Assembly (NCBI GenBank): GCA_900764105.1
Contig: CAAFMS010000007.1
Span: 124,001-188,000 of the forward strand
DNA length: 64,000 nt
Source of the DNA: Clostridia bacterium
GTDB taxonomy: Bacteria; Bacillota; Clostridia; Christensenellales; Borkfalkiaceae
Reading direction: 5' to 3'
Position numbers and translations under genes: made by a program. Positions within the stretch are counted from its first letter, which is position 1. Each line of letters opens with the position of its first letter. Shown piece by piece: positions 40,742-48,717 of this stretch. The notes below the pieces were generated by a model, which was not told the DNA's origin, made no database searches, and worked only from the letters and a program-made list of their open reading frames with translations.

Positions 40742-41920
40742 ATGTATAAATTAGCATTTAACGACGGGCTTACGCTGAAAACCGTCGAAAACGGCGTCGT
40801 AAAAACATACGCTTCGAAGTTTTATCTGAATTACGTCGAAGCCGCAAAAAAAGCCGAAAAAAATTCCGAATGGAAAACGAAAGGCGAGGGCGCGCGTTTT
40901 ATGGGCGTGACTGAAAATCGTTCCGCAGTTTCAGAAAACGGTATGATTTCATATTATAATTCGATCGACTTTTTAAACTCGCCCTGTAAAATCGTTTATT
41001 CAATAACCGTTGACAGTCTTTCAGGTATAATTACAAAAGACCTGACCGACGAGAACTGCGACGAAGGACATATCATTCATTCCCGAGAACTCGTTTTCAG
41101 CGGCGCAAGCCCGAATAAAGACGGTAAAAAACTCATAACCTGCATAAAAGATAACTACTTTAATTCTCACCTTGCGGTTTACGATATTGATTCGAGCGAC
41201 TATATGACCGTCACCGACGGCGACAGCGTAGATTTTGACGCCGCTTTCTCAACGCAAAACGACTCGCTTGTTTATTTCGCCTCCAAAGGAGCGGGCAGAA
41301 ACAGTCAGGGAGAATTTGTAAGATATTCGCCTTCGTCGATATATACTTACGACCTTATAAGCGGTAACGTAGAAGAAATTTTATCGGATGATAAAAAGTC
41401 GCTCGTTAAACCGAAAGACGACGAGTACGGGAATCTGTATTACATAATAAGACCCGAACAGGAAAACAATCGCAGCGTTTTCGGAACGCTCCTGGACGCG
41501 CTTCTTATCCCGTGGAAACTATTTAAAGCAATCTTTTATTTCTTTGAACTCTTCACGACTATGTTTACGGGAAAGGGCTTTTCGGATAAATCGAACAACC
41601 CTGCGAAAACGATGGATAAATCGCCGAGAGAGATAGTCATAGAGGACAATCTCATAAATGCGAACGAAGAGTATAAGAAAAATCTAAGGCATAAGGACAA
41701 CTTCGCAGGCGTTGCGCCGTGGTCGTGGCAACTCGTAAAAAGAGACCGGAACGGCAACGTTACGCCGATTAAAAACGGCGTTATCGACTACAGAATTTTA
41801 AGCGGCGGTCGCATAGTTTACACCAACGGAAAACATATAGTTTTAATTAACGCCGACGGCAAATGCGAAAAAATCGCGGACGCAACTCTTTGCACAAAAC
41901 TATCGGTTATTGAATTTTAA
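40742..41920 (+). CDS. Protein of unknown function with beta-propeller-like repeats
   Basis: This 392-aa protein is not recognised. The N-terminal two-thirds have repeating beta-type motifs (VFSGASPNKDGKKLITCIK, LVYFASKGAGRN, YTYDLISGNVEEIL) that resemble TolB/YncE-type propellers, but without a signal peptide. A strongly hydrophobic stretch (about 246-275) follows, then a second soluble part ending in another propeller-like strand. I use ATG 40742: the longer frame would begin inside the promoter. There is no ribosome-binding site, so the message is probably leaderless. It is the only plus-strand gene between potD and the right edge. Confidence 0.75.
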   Translation: MYKLAFNDGLTLKTVENGVVKTYASKFYLNYVEAAKKAEKNSEWKTKGEGARFMGVTENRSAVSENGMISYYNSIDFLNSPCKIVYSITVDSLSGIITKDLTDENCDEGHIIHSRELVFSGASPNKDGKKLITCIKDNYFNSHLAVYDIDSSDYMTVTDGDSVDFDAAFSTQNDSLVYFASKGAGRNSQGEFVRYSPSSIYTYDLISGNVEEILSDDKKSLVKPKDDEYGNLYYIIRPEQENNRSVFGTLLDALLIPWKLFKAIFYFFELFTTMFTGKGFSDKSNNPAKTMDKSPREIVIEDNLINANEEYKKNLRHKDNFAGVAPWSWQLVKRDRNGNVTPIKNGVIDYRILSGGRIVYTNGKHIVLINADGKCEKIADATLCTKLSVIEF

Positions 41921-41932
41921 TATTTTACTTTT

Positions 41933-41960
41933 ACGCCTTTTCCCTCTCGGGAAAAGGCGT
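41933..41960. terminator. Perfect hairpin between converging genes
   Basis: ACGCCTTTTCCC and GGGAAAAGGCGT form a 12-bp stem with a TCTC loop between the 40742 gene and recA. T runs are weak on both sides, but the position between two converging stops fits a shared terminator. Confidence 0.6.
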
Positions 41961-41980
41961 ATATTAGTATTTCAATCTGT

Positions 41981-42991
41981 TCAGTTATCTTTTTTCGACT
42001 GAGCCTCGGCAACAGCCGCTCTGATTTTTTCTTCGATTTCTTTTGCGATTTCGGGGTTAGCCGCAAGATAATCTTTCGCCTTATCCCTGCCCTGCGCTAT
42101 TTTCTCGCCGTTATAAGAGAACCACGAACCGCTCTTTTCTAAAATGCCGTAGTCTACGCCGAGATCTACAAGACAACCCGTCTGGGAAATTCCCTCGCCG
42201 TAAATAATATCGAATTCGGCAGTCTTGAACGGGGGCGCAAGTTTGTTTTTGACAATCTTCGCTTTCGTTCTGTTACCGAACATTCCGTCGCTATCCTTTA
42301 AAGCGTCGGCTTTTCTTACGTCTATTCTTATAGACGAATAGAATTTCAACGCCTTGCCGCCGGGGGTTACTTCGGGGTTGCCGAACATAACGCCGACTTT
42401 TTCTCTTAACTGGTTGATAAATATAACGCAGGTTTTCGATTTGTTGGTAATACCCGTGAGTTTTCTTAAAGCCTGAGACATAAGTCTCGCCTGCAAACCG
42501 ACGTGACTATCGCCCATATCCCCTTCGATTTCAGCCTTTGGAGTAAGCGCGGCAACCGAGTCTACGACTACTACGTCAACTGCGCCGCTTCTTACGAGAT
42601 GTTCGGTTATGTCGAGAGCCTGTTCGCCCGTATCCGGTTGCGAAACGTAAAGGTCGTCGAGATTTACGCCGAGTTTGCCTGCATATACGGGGTCTAAAGC
42701 GTGTTCTGCGTCGATAAACGCCGCAACGCCGCCCATCTTTTGAGTCTGAGCGATAACGTGAAGCGCAACCGTCGTTTTACCCGAAGACTCCGGTCCGAAA
42801 ATTTCGATAATTCTTCCGCGGGGTACGCCGCCGATTCCGAGAGCCAAATCAAGCGTAAGACAGCCCGTGGGAATAACGTCTATTTTAATGTCCGCCGAAC
42901 TCTGCCCGAGTTTCATGATAGCGCCCTTGCCGTATTGTTTCTCAATCTCTTTCAAGACGAGGTCGAGCGCTTTTTGCTTTTCTTCTAACAT
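41981..42991 (-). CDS. recA: Recombinase RecA
   Basis: This 336-aa protein is a complete RecA: Walker A GPESSGKT (about 64-71), Walker B VVVDSVAAL, the L1/L2 loops with MGDSHVGLQARLMSQALRKLT and NQLREKVGVMFGNPEVTPGGKALKF. It drives strand exchange and SOS induction. AAGGAGA precedes the ATG. It lies 14 bp after the cinA-type gene, the last gene of the ftsK-rimO-pgsA-cinA-recA block. Confidence 0.99.
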   Translation of the reverse strand: MLEEKQKALDLVLKEIEKQYGKGAIMKLGQSSADIKIDVIPTGCLTLDLALGIGGVPRGRIIEIFGPESSGKTTVALHVIAQTQKMGGVAAFIDAEHALDPVYAGKLGVNLDDLYVSQPDTGEQALDITEHLVRSGAVDVVVVDSVAALTPKAEIEGDMGDSHVGLQARLMSQALRKLTGITNKSKTCVIFINQLREKVGVMFGNPEVTPGGKALKFYSSIRIDVRKADALKDSDGMFGNRTKAKIVKNKLAPPFKTAEFDIIYGEGISQTGCLVDLGVDYGILEKSGSWFSYNGEKIAQGRDKAKDYLAANPEIAKEIEEKIRAAVAEAQSKKDN

Positions 42992-43005
42992 ATTATCTCC
43001 TTATA

Positions 43006-43500
43006 TTACAATTTTTTTATAGTTTTTATCGCGAGTAAAAGAGCCTCTTTGGTCCCTTTCCCGATTATTTCTTCTCTATTTCCGCTGAAATTATATTTGT
43101 AAGACGTGGCGCCGTCCTTAGTCGCAACGCCGATATAACACAGCCCGACGGGAAAATTCGAGTCGTCCGATTCGGGTCCCGCAATGCCCGTCGTAGACAC
43201 GGATAAATCGACCTTTCCCGTAGCGATAAGACCTTTCGCCATTTCTTCCGCCACCCTCGCGGAAACGGGTTTATCGTCTGAAATCGACGAATGAGAGACG
43301 TAAAGCCTCTTTTCTTTCGCTTCCGAATCATACGCCACTATACCTTCGTAAAACACCTTGCTTGCCCCCGACACGGAAACAATGCGAGCGGAAACGTTGC
43401 CGCCCGTAAACGACTCTGCGACGGATATCTTCGCTTTTTTTTGTTTCAGCAGTTCTACGAGCGTTTCTTCGGGCGAAAGTCCGTCCGTTTCGTTTATCAT
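43006..43500 (-). CDS. CinA C-terminal-domain protein (NMN amidohydrolase, PncC type)
   Basis: This 164-aa protein consists only of the CinA C-terminal domain: KISVAESFTGGNVSARI (catalytic serine region), VSVSGASKVFYEGIVAYDSEAK and STTGIAGPESD. Stand-alone forms such as E. coli PncC deamidate NMN to NaMN in the pyridine-nucleotide cycle. The N-terminal CinA domain is absent. It overlaps pgsA by four bases and precedes recA, the usual cinA position in Bacillota. Confidence 0.93.
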   Translation of the reverse strand: MINETDGLSPEETLVELLKQKKAKISVAESFTGGNVSARIVSVSGASKVFYEGIVAYDSEAKEKRLYVSHSSISDDKPVSARVAEEMAKGLIATGKVDLSVSTTGIAGPESDDSNFPVGLCYIGVATKDGATSYKYNFSGNREEIIGKGTKEALLLAIKTIKKL

Positions 43501-44096
43501 TCGGCAAACACTTCCTTATTTTTTACAAGATACGAAATACCCGATATTACCGTAAGAATTACCGATATACCGAAACAGACGAGTCCGACGTAGTCGAGAA
43601 TTTTACCGACGGACGGAGCGAGTACGAGCATATCGCCCGTAAAAAGCAACACTATAATCGTTACGTCAGTAAAAAACGTTTTAACCTTTCCTATTTTTTC
43701 AGCCGCTAAAACGATACCTTTTTTCGCCGCCATCATACGGAGAGACGAAACGGTCATTTCTCTCGCCATAATAACGGAAACGCCAACGCCGCCGAGGATA
43801 AGCCCCCACGATCCGATTTGCGTAAATACGTTCGTGGAGTTCGGATCGGCAAGAAGCACGATAAGTCCCGTTAAAACAAGCACCTTATCCGCTATGGGGT
43901 CGAGAAATTTCCCGAGGTCGGTTACCATATTATATTTTCTCGCTATATATCCGTCGAAAAAGTCGGTAATCGAAGCGATTGCGAAAATCCCGAGAGATAT
44001 AAAGTAACGTCCCGTAAAGCAAAGCCCGTAAAAGGCAACTATAAAGAACGGAATAAGAATAATTCGCGTTAAAGTAAGTTTATTCGGCAGATTCAT
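43497..44096 (-). CDS. pgsA: CDP-diacylglycerol-glycerol-3-phosphate 3-phosphatidyltransferase
   Basis: This 199-aa membrane enzyme makes phosphatidylglycerophosphate, the first step to phosphatidylglycerol. It has the CDP-alcohol phosphotransferase signature DGYIARKYNMVTDLGKFLDPIADK with its aspartates, and about five hydrophobic segments. A strong GGAGGTG site lies at the end of rimO, which it overlaps by 17 bases. Confidence 0.96.
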   Translation of the reverse strand: MNLPNKLTLTRIILIPFFIVAFYGLCFTGRYFISLGIFAIASITDFFDGYIARKYNMVTDLGKFLDPIADKVLVLTGLIVLLADPNSTNVFTQIGSWGLILGGVGVSVIMAREMTVSSLRMMAAKKGIVLAAEKIGKVKTFFTDVTIIVLLFTGDMLVLAPSVGKILDYVGLVCFGISVILTVISGISYLVKNKEVFAE

Positions 44097-45423
44097 TTAT
44101 AACACCTCCGTACAGGTCGTAGTCGTCGCATTTTTCTATCAGAACGTCGTAATATTCGCCCTGAGAAATATCTTTATCCGATGTAAAATACACCTTTCCG
44201 TCAATATCGGGAGCAGAAAAATACGCTCTGCCGAAGAAAAACTGTTTATCGTAGTCAACTCCGTCGCAAAGAATTTTCAGCGTTTTCCCGACGAGATTCT
44301 CGTTGTTTTTTCTCGATATTTTTCTCTGCGCGGCGTAGAGTTTTTTCACCCGTTTCTCTTTCGTCTTTTCGTCAAGTTGACCTGTCATTTTGTAGGACGG
44401 AGTTCCCTCTTCTCTCGAATATGCGAAGAAACCAGCGTTCGTAAATTTAGCCTTTTTGATAAACGAAAGCAAATTTTTAAATTCCTCTTCGGTTTCGCCG
44501 GGGAACCCTGCGATAAAAGTCGAACGAACGGCAATTTCGGGAACTTCTCTTCTTAATTTTTCAATCAGTCTCAAATACTCCTCGCCCGTACCCTTTCTGT
44601 TCATTCGTTTTAAAACGGCGTCGTCCGCATGCTGAAGGGGAATATCGAGATACTTTATAATCTTATCGTTGTTTTTAATCTCGGCGATAAGTTCGTCGGA
44701 TAGTTTATCGGGATAACAGTACAAAAGCCTTATCGACCCTACGTTATCGAGTTCGGAAAGTTTACGCAGAAGTTCAACGAGTTTATATTCGCCGTATAAA
44801 TCCGTACCGTAGCAGGTAATATCCTGAGCCACGATTATAAGTTCGGCTATTTCTCCGAGTCCCTCCGCTTCTTTAATTAAATCTTCCTCTTTCTCCGAGC
44901 GATATTTACCCCTTATCGACGGGATAAGACAATAGGTGCAATGGTTGTTACAACCGTCGGCTATCCTCAGATAAGCGTAATGCAAAGGGGTTGTCAGAAC
45001 CCTCTTTTCGGTTTTGAAAAGTTTGCCCTTGCCAACGTAATTTACCCTTTCGCCGCGGTAAGCGACTTCGATAGCCTCGGGGAGATACTCGTAGTCGCCC
45101 GTTCCCAAAAACACGTCCACTTCTTTGAACTCGTCAAACATTTCGGCAACGAATTTCTGCGGCATACAACCCGTAAGAACGATCTTTTCGAGTTTGCCGT
45201 TTCTTCTCATTTCGTCAACTTCAAAAACGGTATCTATCGCCTCTTTTCTCGAACTCTCCAAAAAGGCGCACGAATTGATTATTACAATCTGAGCCTCGGA
45301 TAAATCGCTTGTAATTTTGTCCGATCCTAATATCGAGAGCATCTTTTCGGTGTCTACTCTGTTTTTATCGCAACCGAGCGAGATAACTCCGATGGTTTTT
45401 TCCTTGAATTTATTAAACGTCAT
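44080..45423 (-). CDS. rimO: Ribosomal protein S12 methylthiotransferase RimO
   Basis: This 447-aa radical-SAM enzyme adds a methylthio group to an aspartate of ribosomal protein S12. It has an N-terminal UPF0004 domain (ISLGCDKNRVDTE, three cysteines for the auxiliary cluster), the radical-SAM motif CNNHCTYC, IRGKYRS, the RimO-typical IRLLYCYPDKL, and a C-terminal TRAM domain. ISLGCDKN and the YCYP block favour RimO over MiaB. It overlaps ftsK by 11 bases and pgsA by 17. Confidence 0.95.
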   Translation of the reverse strand: MTFNKFKEKTIGVISLGCDKNRVDTEKMLSILGSDKITSDLSEAQIVIINSCAFLESSRKEAIDTVFEVDEMRRNGKLEKIVLTGCMPQKFVAEMFDEFKEVDVFLGTGDYEYLPEAIEVAYRGERVNYVGKGKLFKTEKRVLTTPLHYAYLRIADGCNNHCTYCLIPSIRGKYRSEKEEDLIKEAEGLGEIAELIIVAQDITCYGTDLYGEYKLVELLRKLSELDNVGSIRLLYCYPDKLSDELIAEIKNNDKIIKYLDIPLQHADDAVLKRMNRKGTGEEYLRLIEKLRREVPEIAVRSTFIAGFPGETEEEFKNLLSFIKKAKFTNAGFFAYSREEGTPSYKMTGQLDEKTKEKRVKKLYAAQRKISRKNNENLVGKTLKILCDGVDYDKQFFFGRAYFSAPDIDGKVYFTSDKDISQGEYYDVLIEKCDDYDLYGGVINESAE

Positions 45424-48262
45424 AATCTCCGTAAAGTTCGTCGAACTCCTCTTTCGTAAGCGTTACCTGCTTTTGTTTATCCGTCTGACTGTTCAAAACG
45501 TAGCCCTGTTTTACCATCCAGTCAAAAATCTTAGCCGCTTTCGGGAATCCGCAGGAATCGAGTTTCCTCTGAATAAGAGAGATGGAAACGTATCTGAGTT
45601 CCACCGCAATTTTCAACGCTTTGATATAGTAATCGGGTACGTCTTTCGCGTCGCCGCCCGATTCTTTTCCGTTTACGTCCTCTATTTGAGGATTTGCTTC
45701 GCCCGATATTTCCTTCATTGCCGCTTCGTTAAAGTAGCATTTATTGTTTTCTTTGATATAGTTTACAACCGCTTTTATCTCGGACATATCGATATACGCT
45801 CCCTGCGCTCTTTCGCAGTTCGTCATATAACCCATTTTGTAAAGGAGATCGCCGTTGCCGAGAAGTTTTTCCGCGCCGCCCTCGCCCAAAATGGTCGTAG
45901 AGTCCGTGCCGTTGGACATTTTGAACGCCATACGCGAAATAAAGTTCGTCTTGATAGAGCCTTCGATAATGTTTACCGACGGTCTTTGAGTTGCGAGTAT
46001 AAGGTACATTCCCGCCGCTCTCGCTTTCTGAGCAAGTCTGCCGATTTTCTCTTCGATACTCTTCTTATCCGTACTCATAAGATCGGCGAACTCATCGATT
46101 ATAATCACTATTTTCGGAAGTTTTCTGTCCTTTCTCGGATCGATTAAATCGTTGTATTCCTCTATGTTATGGACGACGAGATTAGCCATTTTCGCATATC
46201 TCGCTTCCATTTCCTTAACCGCCCAGTTGAGCATTGCGACAGCCGTTTTCGCATCTGTGATAATGTCTCCGAAAAGCAAATGCGGAATACCCTCGAACAC
46301 TTTGAACTCGACGAGTTTCGGATCGACTATGATAAGCCTCAAATCGGCGGGGCTGTATTTATAAAACCAACTTATAAGCAAGGTGTTAAGTCCTACGCTC
46401 TTACCCGTTCCCGACGCTCCCGCAATAAGCAGATGCAGCGTTTTCGTAATATCCGCGACGACGGGGTTTCCTACTATATCCTTACCGATCGCGAAAGTGA
46501 GCGAAGTCTTTTTCGTGTTTCTGAAAGCGTCGCTTTCGATTACGTCTTTAAGACCTACCATCGAACGCTTTTCGTTCGCAACCTCTATACCTATAAGCGA
46601 TTCGCCGGGGATAGCGATAATTCGTATCTCGTTTTTCGTCTCGAGCCTTAATTTCAGATCGTCCGCATATTTCAGAACGGTTTTAATGGACACGTTGTCG
46701 GGAATCGCAAAATCGAATCTCGTAACAGTAGGTCCGTGAACGGTTTTCGCAAGCGTCACCTCTACGCCGCCGAGAACTTTAAGCGTGTTGATAATCTTAG
46801 CCGCTTTTTCGTGTTTGAACATTTCGACTTCGCCGTAGTTCTCTTCACGCGAATAAGTTTTCAGAAGGTCAATCGGCGGAGCGTTGTATCTGAAATTCAA
46901 GGGCATCTCGTCGTATGGATTTATATCCTCTTCTTCGCCCTTTTCGGAAGTCGGTTTTTCGCCGCTTCTTGTCGTTGCGTCCGCCTTGGAAAAACCGCTT
47001 TGTTTATAATCGTTCCGCTCGCTTTCGGCTTTTACCGCCTCGGTTCTGCGTTTGGGAATATCTTCGTAAACGTTTTTACTCCCGAAGTCGTCCGTTCCGC
47101 TAAGAGGTTCGTCGAGGCTTACTTTTCCGTCGGTAACAACGTCGTCACCGACCTTACTGTTAACCTCCTCCATCTGCTCTTCGATATCGTTCGAATAAAC
47201 GGAAGATTTTTTCTGAGCGTGACGGGATACCGCCGCTTTGAAAGAATTGGGCATATATATATCTTCGTTTATACCGTCGTTCTCATCGCCGCTCGTCGTA
47301 TCGTAAGCCGTTCCTCTCTTCTTTTTAGAGTCGTAAAATTCCTCGTCTTTTTTGCCGTAAGAGACAAAGCCCGAAGATTTAACGCTTCTCGTTTTACCCT
47401 CGTAATCGGAATCGAATTCGTCGCTGTAATAGGTCGGTTTCTTTTTATTTTTTGCAATATCGGTATAATCGTCCGACGCAACCTTTTCGGCGTATACGGG
47501 TTCTTCCTTTTTCATTTCGAAATCGGAATCGCCTCCGACTATAAGCGTCCGTTTGCGAACCTCCGAAGGCGATTTGATAAAATCGTTTTCTTTGCGTTCG
47601 GTTTGTTTTTCGTTACCGTCCGAAGCTGAAGCGAAAGAAGAAACGTTTTCGCCCGTCTCGGAAATATTTTCGTTATCTTTAACGTTCGCTCTCTTCGCCT
47701 CGTTGCGTTTACCCGGAAGGATAACGTCCCTGAGCGCGATAAACGCCGCTATCGACGCGATTATACCCCATATAACGTATGTGCCGACGTCGGAAACCGA
47801 TTTGACGAGAAGAACGTCGATAAACCCGAAAAGAACTCCGCCTATGGTTGAAGCGGCGAAACCGCCGAACCCGACGTTATAGCACGACGCCGAATAATCG
47901 CCTACGGAACTTCCGCCAACGGGCGATACCGCGAGGTGAGTAATCGCAAAACCGCAAATTAAACAAATCGAAATCATAACGGCGTTGAGTTTACCCTTGC
48001 CGTTTTGAACCTTTCTGCCTATTACGATCATAAAGCCGCAAAAAAACACGAACAGAAGCAAAGGAAACGAGAAAAAACCCGAAAACCCCAAGAGGAAACC
48101 CTGCAACCATTTCCCTACGGGCGAAAAGAGATTATCTCCCGTTACGAGGCACAAAAAAAGAAACGCCGACGAAGCGATAAGAACCATTCCCCACAGTTCC
48201 TTATTGATAAAGGAACTTTCTTTTTTTTCGATTTTTTCGGTTTTTTCGCTTTTTTTCGACAT
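45413..48262 (-). CDS. DNA translocase FtsK/SpoIIIE
   Basis: This 949-aa protein has four N-terminal membrane helices (about 24-175), a long acidic, low-complexity linker (about 180-470), the motor domain with Walker A LIAGASGTGKS (about 607-617), Walker B IVIIIDEFADLM and ATQRPSVNIIEG, and a C-terminal winged-helix gamma domain (about 885-945) that reads oriented DNA sites. It pumps DNA at septa; in spore formers it also moves the chromosome into the forespore. GAGGTG precedes ATG 48262, with a promoter 40-68 bp upstream. Confidence 0.97.
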   Translation of the reverse strand: MSKKSEKTEKIEKKESSFINKELWGMVLIASSAFLFLCLVTGDNLFSPVGKWLQGFLLGFSGFFSFPLLLFVFFCGFMIVIGRKVQNGKGKLNAVMISICLICGFAITHLAVSPVGGSSVGDYSASCYNVGFGGFAASTIGGVLFGFIDVLLVKSVSDVGTYVIWGIIASIAAFIALRDVILPGKRNEAKRANVKDNENISETGENVSSFASASDGNEKQTERKENDFIKSPSEVRKRTLIVGGDSDFEMKKEEPVYAEKVASDDYTDIAKNKKKPTYYSDEFDSDYEGKTRSVKSSGFVSYGKKDEEFYDSKKKRGTAYDTTSGDENDGINEDIYMPNSFKAAVSRHAQKKSSVYSNDIEEQMEEVNSKVGDDVVTDGKVSLDEPLSGTDDFGSKNVYEDIPKRRTEAVKAESERNDYKQSGFSKADATTRSGEKPTSEKGEEEDINPYDEMPLNFRYNAPPIDLLKTYSREENYGEVEMFKHEKAAKIINTLKVLGGVEVTLAKTVHGPTVTRFDFAIPDNVSIKTVLKYADDLKLRLETKNEIRIIAIPGESLIGIEVANEKRSMVGLKDVIESDAFRNTKKTSLTFAIGKDIVGNPVVADITKTLHLLIAGASGTGKSVGLNTLLISWFYKYSPADLRLIIVDPKLVEFKVFEGIPHLLFGDIITDAKTAVAMLNWAVKEMEARYAKMANLVVHNIEEYNDLIDPRKDRKLPKIVIIIDEFADLMSTDKKSIEEKIGRLAQKARAAGMYLILATQRPSVNIIEGSIKTNFISRMAFKMSNGTDSTTILGEGGAEKLLGNGDLLYKMGYMTNCERAQGAYIDMSEIKAVVNYIKENNKCYFNEAAMKEISGEANPQIEDVNGKESGGDAKDVPDYYIKALKIAVELRYVSISLIQRKLDSCGFPKAAKIFDWMVKQGYVLNSQTDKQKQVTLTKEEFDELYGDYDV

Positions 48263-48301
48263 TTCAGCTCACCTCGCCCGTATGTTTATTTCTATGTTTT
48301 T

Positions 48302-48330
48302 ATTATAACATATAGCGACGTGATTTTCAA
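48302..48330 (-). promoter_or_regulatory. Promoter of the ftsK-recA gene block
   Basis: TTGAAA (48325-48330), a 17-bp spacer and TATAAT (48302-48307) on the minus strand. No further promoter is obvious up to recA, so it may serve all five genes. Confidence 0.75.
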
Positions 48331-48349
48331 GCGTATTTTATTTATAAAA

Positions 48350-48382
48350 TAAAAAATTCGCCCGACTTTCACGCCGAGCGAA
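48350..48382 (-). terminator. Terminator of acpP
   Basis: TTCGCTCG...CGGGCGAA (eight pairs, one G-T) followed by TTTTTTATTTT on the minus strand, directly after the acpP stop and before the ftsK promoter. Confidence 0.75.
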
Positions 48383-48395
48383 AATTTATGAAATT

Positions 48396-48626
48396 TTATT
48401 TGCGATTGTCGATAAGCGAGACGATATCTTCTACCGTTTTAAGATTGCTCGCGTCGTCCTCCGTAACGGTAACGCCGAACTCGTCTTCCATCGCCATAAG
48501 CAACTGAACGACGTCGATAGAGTCCGCGCCGAGGTCTTTTACCACATCGCTGCCTGCGTTTATAGTATCTTTATCTACTCCTAATTGTTCGCTTAAAAGC
48601 GTAACAACTTTTTCCATTGTATCCAT
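48396..48626 (-). CDS. acpP: Acyl carrier protein
   Basis: This 76-aa acidic protein carries the phosphopantetheine attachment serine in GADSIDVVQLLMAMEDEFGV (around S36). It is the carrier for fatty-acid synthesis. The length is standard. A GGAGG site and a consensus promoter precede it, and a terminator follows, so it is monocistronic; no fatty-acid synthesis gene is adjacent. Confidence 0.96.
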   Translation of the reverse strand: MDTMEKVVTLLSEQLGVDKDTINAGSDVVKDLGADSIDVVQLLMAMEDEFGVTVTEDDASNLKTVEDIVSLIDNRK

Positions 48627-48682
48627 TACTACGTTGCCTCCGTTTTATGTTTACGAAAAAACAATTCTGCTTTAATGATGCG

Positions 48683-48711
48683 ATTATATCAACTTTTAAA
48701 AGATTTGTCAA
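48683..48711 (-). promoter_or_regulatory. Consensus promoter of acpP
   Basis: TTGACA (48706-48711), a 17-bp spacer and TATAAT (48683-48688) on the minus strand, both perfect, fitting the high expression expected for acyl carrier protein. The 91 bp between acpP and tex has no other feature. Confidence 0.88.
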
Positions 48712-48717
48712 GAAAAT

